Shown here piece after piece: positions 5,595-6,484 of a DNA stretch of 6,484 nucleotides. Position 1 is the stretch's first letter. Every line of letters starts with the position of its first letter. Where the stretch lies: contig WJJA01000023.1 in assembly GCA_014729955.1 (NCBI GenBank), forward strand, positions 1-6,484, in the 5' to 3' direction. The notes beneath the pieces were generated by a model, which was not told the DNA's origin, made no database searches, and saw only the letters and a program-made list of their open reading frames with translations. The DNA is from a bacterium. Lineage in GTDB: Bacteria > Electryoneota > Electryoneia > Electryoneales > Electryoneaceae. The position numbers were made by a program, and so were the translations under genes.

Positions 5595-6484
5595 AGCTTA
5601 CCTCCCCTGATGGAAGTATGTGGAAAGATTGTCTCAAACTCAAACAGGACCGTGAAGTAGTACCGCCATGTGGGCGGGTAGTAAGTCGTCTCGTTGTTTT
5701 CGGTCACACTGTGGCCCTCCAGCTGGCGGGCCGCGGCGAATGTGAGGGCGGTCGGGAAACCGTACCAGCTGTAAAGCTTGGCACGCAATTCCACGCCCCA
5801 GTCTTTTTTCAGGTTGTCGACGTCAAGGTCACCGTAGCGCCAGGCATCGCCTACATCGGCGAACACCGCACCCCACAGCCCGTCGAAATGCCACCATCCA
5901 AAACGTGGACGGTCGGGTGTCCAGATCGGGTGACGCATCGCCAGCGAGCCGATCACCTTTTTCGTGCCGCCCAGCGCGTAGAACGTGTACCCGCGCATGC
6001 CGTGCAGCCCGCCGGCGTACAGGTCCATGAAGGGATCCACCTGTTCGGTGAGGTACCCTCCACGGAGTCGCGGCTGGAACACCAGCTTGCCGACCGGATT
6101 GATCCAGGTAGTGACATCGGTTTCCAGGCGCATGTACTTGTAGTTCGTGTAGACTTCCTGCAGCGTATACTTCTCGGCGTTGACCTCGAAACCTTCAATG
6201 AAATCGTTGTCCTCGTAGGCGGCGGTGAACTGTCCCTGCCAACCTCCGCGCGGGTGGGCATTGCCTCGAACACGGCTTTCGCGGTAATCGAAGTCAAATC
6301 GCGCCTGCCCGAAGCGGCCCTTGAAATAGGTGTAGCTGAAGCTGGAATTGTCGTCGGTGTAATCGAGAAACGCCTGGTACTGGCTCCAGGATGCACGCAG
6401 TTCCACGCCAATGCCCGGAAAGACATTCATCCGCGCGCCGAGGTCGCCGACCAGAAGCAGGAAGTTGTAGTCGACCCCGTAGTC
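5591..6484 (-). CDS. Omp85/BamA-type surface-antigen (D15) barrel protein, C-terminal part (5' end outside window)
   Basis: The frame is open from the right edge to TGA 5591-5593, giving 297 residues; the ATG at 6430 is internal, since 18 more sensible codons precede it. The sequence is a series of amphipathic, aromatic-rich beta strands. It carries the Omp85 loop-6 type motif 'HGMRGYTFY' (fragment residues 161-169), followed by a strand with 'LAMRHPIW', then 'GAVFADVGDAW' (205-215), 'KKDWGVELRAKL' and the last strand 'RYYFTVLFEF', which is the usual order at the end of BamA/TamA/D15 barrels. Such proteins insert or translocate proteins or lipids at the outer membrane. The N-terminal domain is not in view; in this group of bacteria the barrel is sometimes preceded by TolB/PD40-type propeller repeats rather than POTRA domains, so this need not be BamA. 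Odd points: eleven residues follow the last strand, ending 'IRGGKL', and the codons for RGG serve as ribosome site for the next gene. Confidence 0.88.
   Translation of the reverse strand, partial: DYGVDYNFLLLVGDLGARMNVFPGIGVELRASWSQYQAFLDYTDDNSSFSYTYFKGRFGQARFDFDYRESRVRGNAHPRGGWQGQFTAAYEDNDFIEGFEVNAEKYTLQEVYTNYKYMRLETDVTTWINPVGKLVFQPRLRGGYLTEQVDPFMDLYAGGLHGMRGYTFYALGGTKKVIGSLAMRHPIWTPDRPRFGWWHFDGLWGAVFADVGDAWRYGDLDVDNLKKDWGVELRAKLYSWYGFPTALTFAAARQLEGHSVTENNETTYYPPTWRYYFTVLFEFETIFPHTSIRGGKL
5600..5608 (-). promoter_or_regulatory. strong Shine-Dalgarno for the longer PGxGQ gene, embedded in the barrel gene
   Basis: AGGGGAGGT on the minus strand lies six bases (from GGAGG) before the GTG start at 5594 and decides that start. 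The same bases encode Arg-Gly-Gly near the end of the Omp85-type protein, whose TGA overlaps the GTG. A ribosome finishing the barrel gene would stop on the next start. Confidence 0.8.

Noticed and set aside
4947..5660. 237-residue plus-strand frame
   Set aside because: It is antisense to the longer PGxGQ gene, whose signal peptide, ribosome site and overlap with the barrel gene are convincing; the antisense product has no recognisable features.

Overview
The window is a GC-rich bacterial segment with five confident protein genes, two of them cut by the window edges, plus one probable small membrane-protein gene. I recognise no tRNA, rRNA, CRISPR array or insertion sequence. The gene content suggests a Gram-negative member of the Bacteroidota/FCB assemblage, possibly Rhodothermota, Balneolota, Calditrichota or a relative. 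The pointers are a TonB-dependent receptor, an Omp85-type barrel protein, and two exported proteins with the short 'PGxGQ' hydrophobic motif of DUF5683-like proteins common in that group. This assignment is an inference from family content; there is no rRNA or marker gene to settle it.

Layout, left to right: the 3' part of a TonB-dependent outer-membrane receptor on the plus strand (1-917), then a 31-bp convergent gap. Everything after that is on the minus strand. Read in transcription order from the right edge, it comprises: (i) the C-terminal barrel of an Omp85/D15 surface-antigen protein (6484-5591, 5' end outside the window); (ii) a 350-residue exported PGxGQ protein whose GTG start overlaps the barrel gene's stop by 4 nt (5594-4542); (iii) a second, shorter exported PGxGQ protein (4400-3594) that looks like a diverged paralogue; (iv) a 330-bp stretch without a confident gene, containing several short inverted repeats (3593-3264); (v) a small one-helix membrane or lipoprotein-like protein (3263-3015); (vi) an M23 (LytM/lysostaphin-type) metallopeptidase with a complete active site but an unclear N-terminus (about 2957-2295); (vii) an AAA+ ATPase of the DUF4143 type (2157-949).

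The Omp85-barrel gene and the two PGxGQ genes form one envelope-directed unit. The first two are almost certainly translationally coupled, because the last codons of the barrel gene supply a strong Shine-Dalgarno sequence for the next gene. The M23 gene and the small membrane protein upstream lie in the same reading frame. They are separated only by a very AT-rich island carrying three in-frame stops, and the small protein ends in a segment resembling what normally precedes an M23 catalytic core. They may be one envelope hydrolase gene broken in two, or two adjacent genes. The DUF4143 ATPase is a common accessory gene of unknown cellular role with no evident link to its neighbours.

No clearly new multi-gene system is visible. 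The most unusual points are the barrel/PGxGQ/PGxGQ cluster and the split-looking M23 locus.
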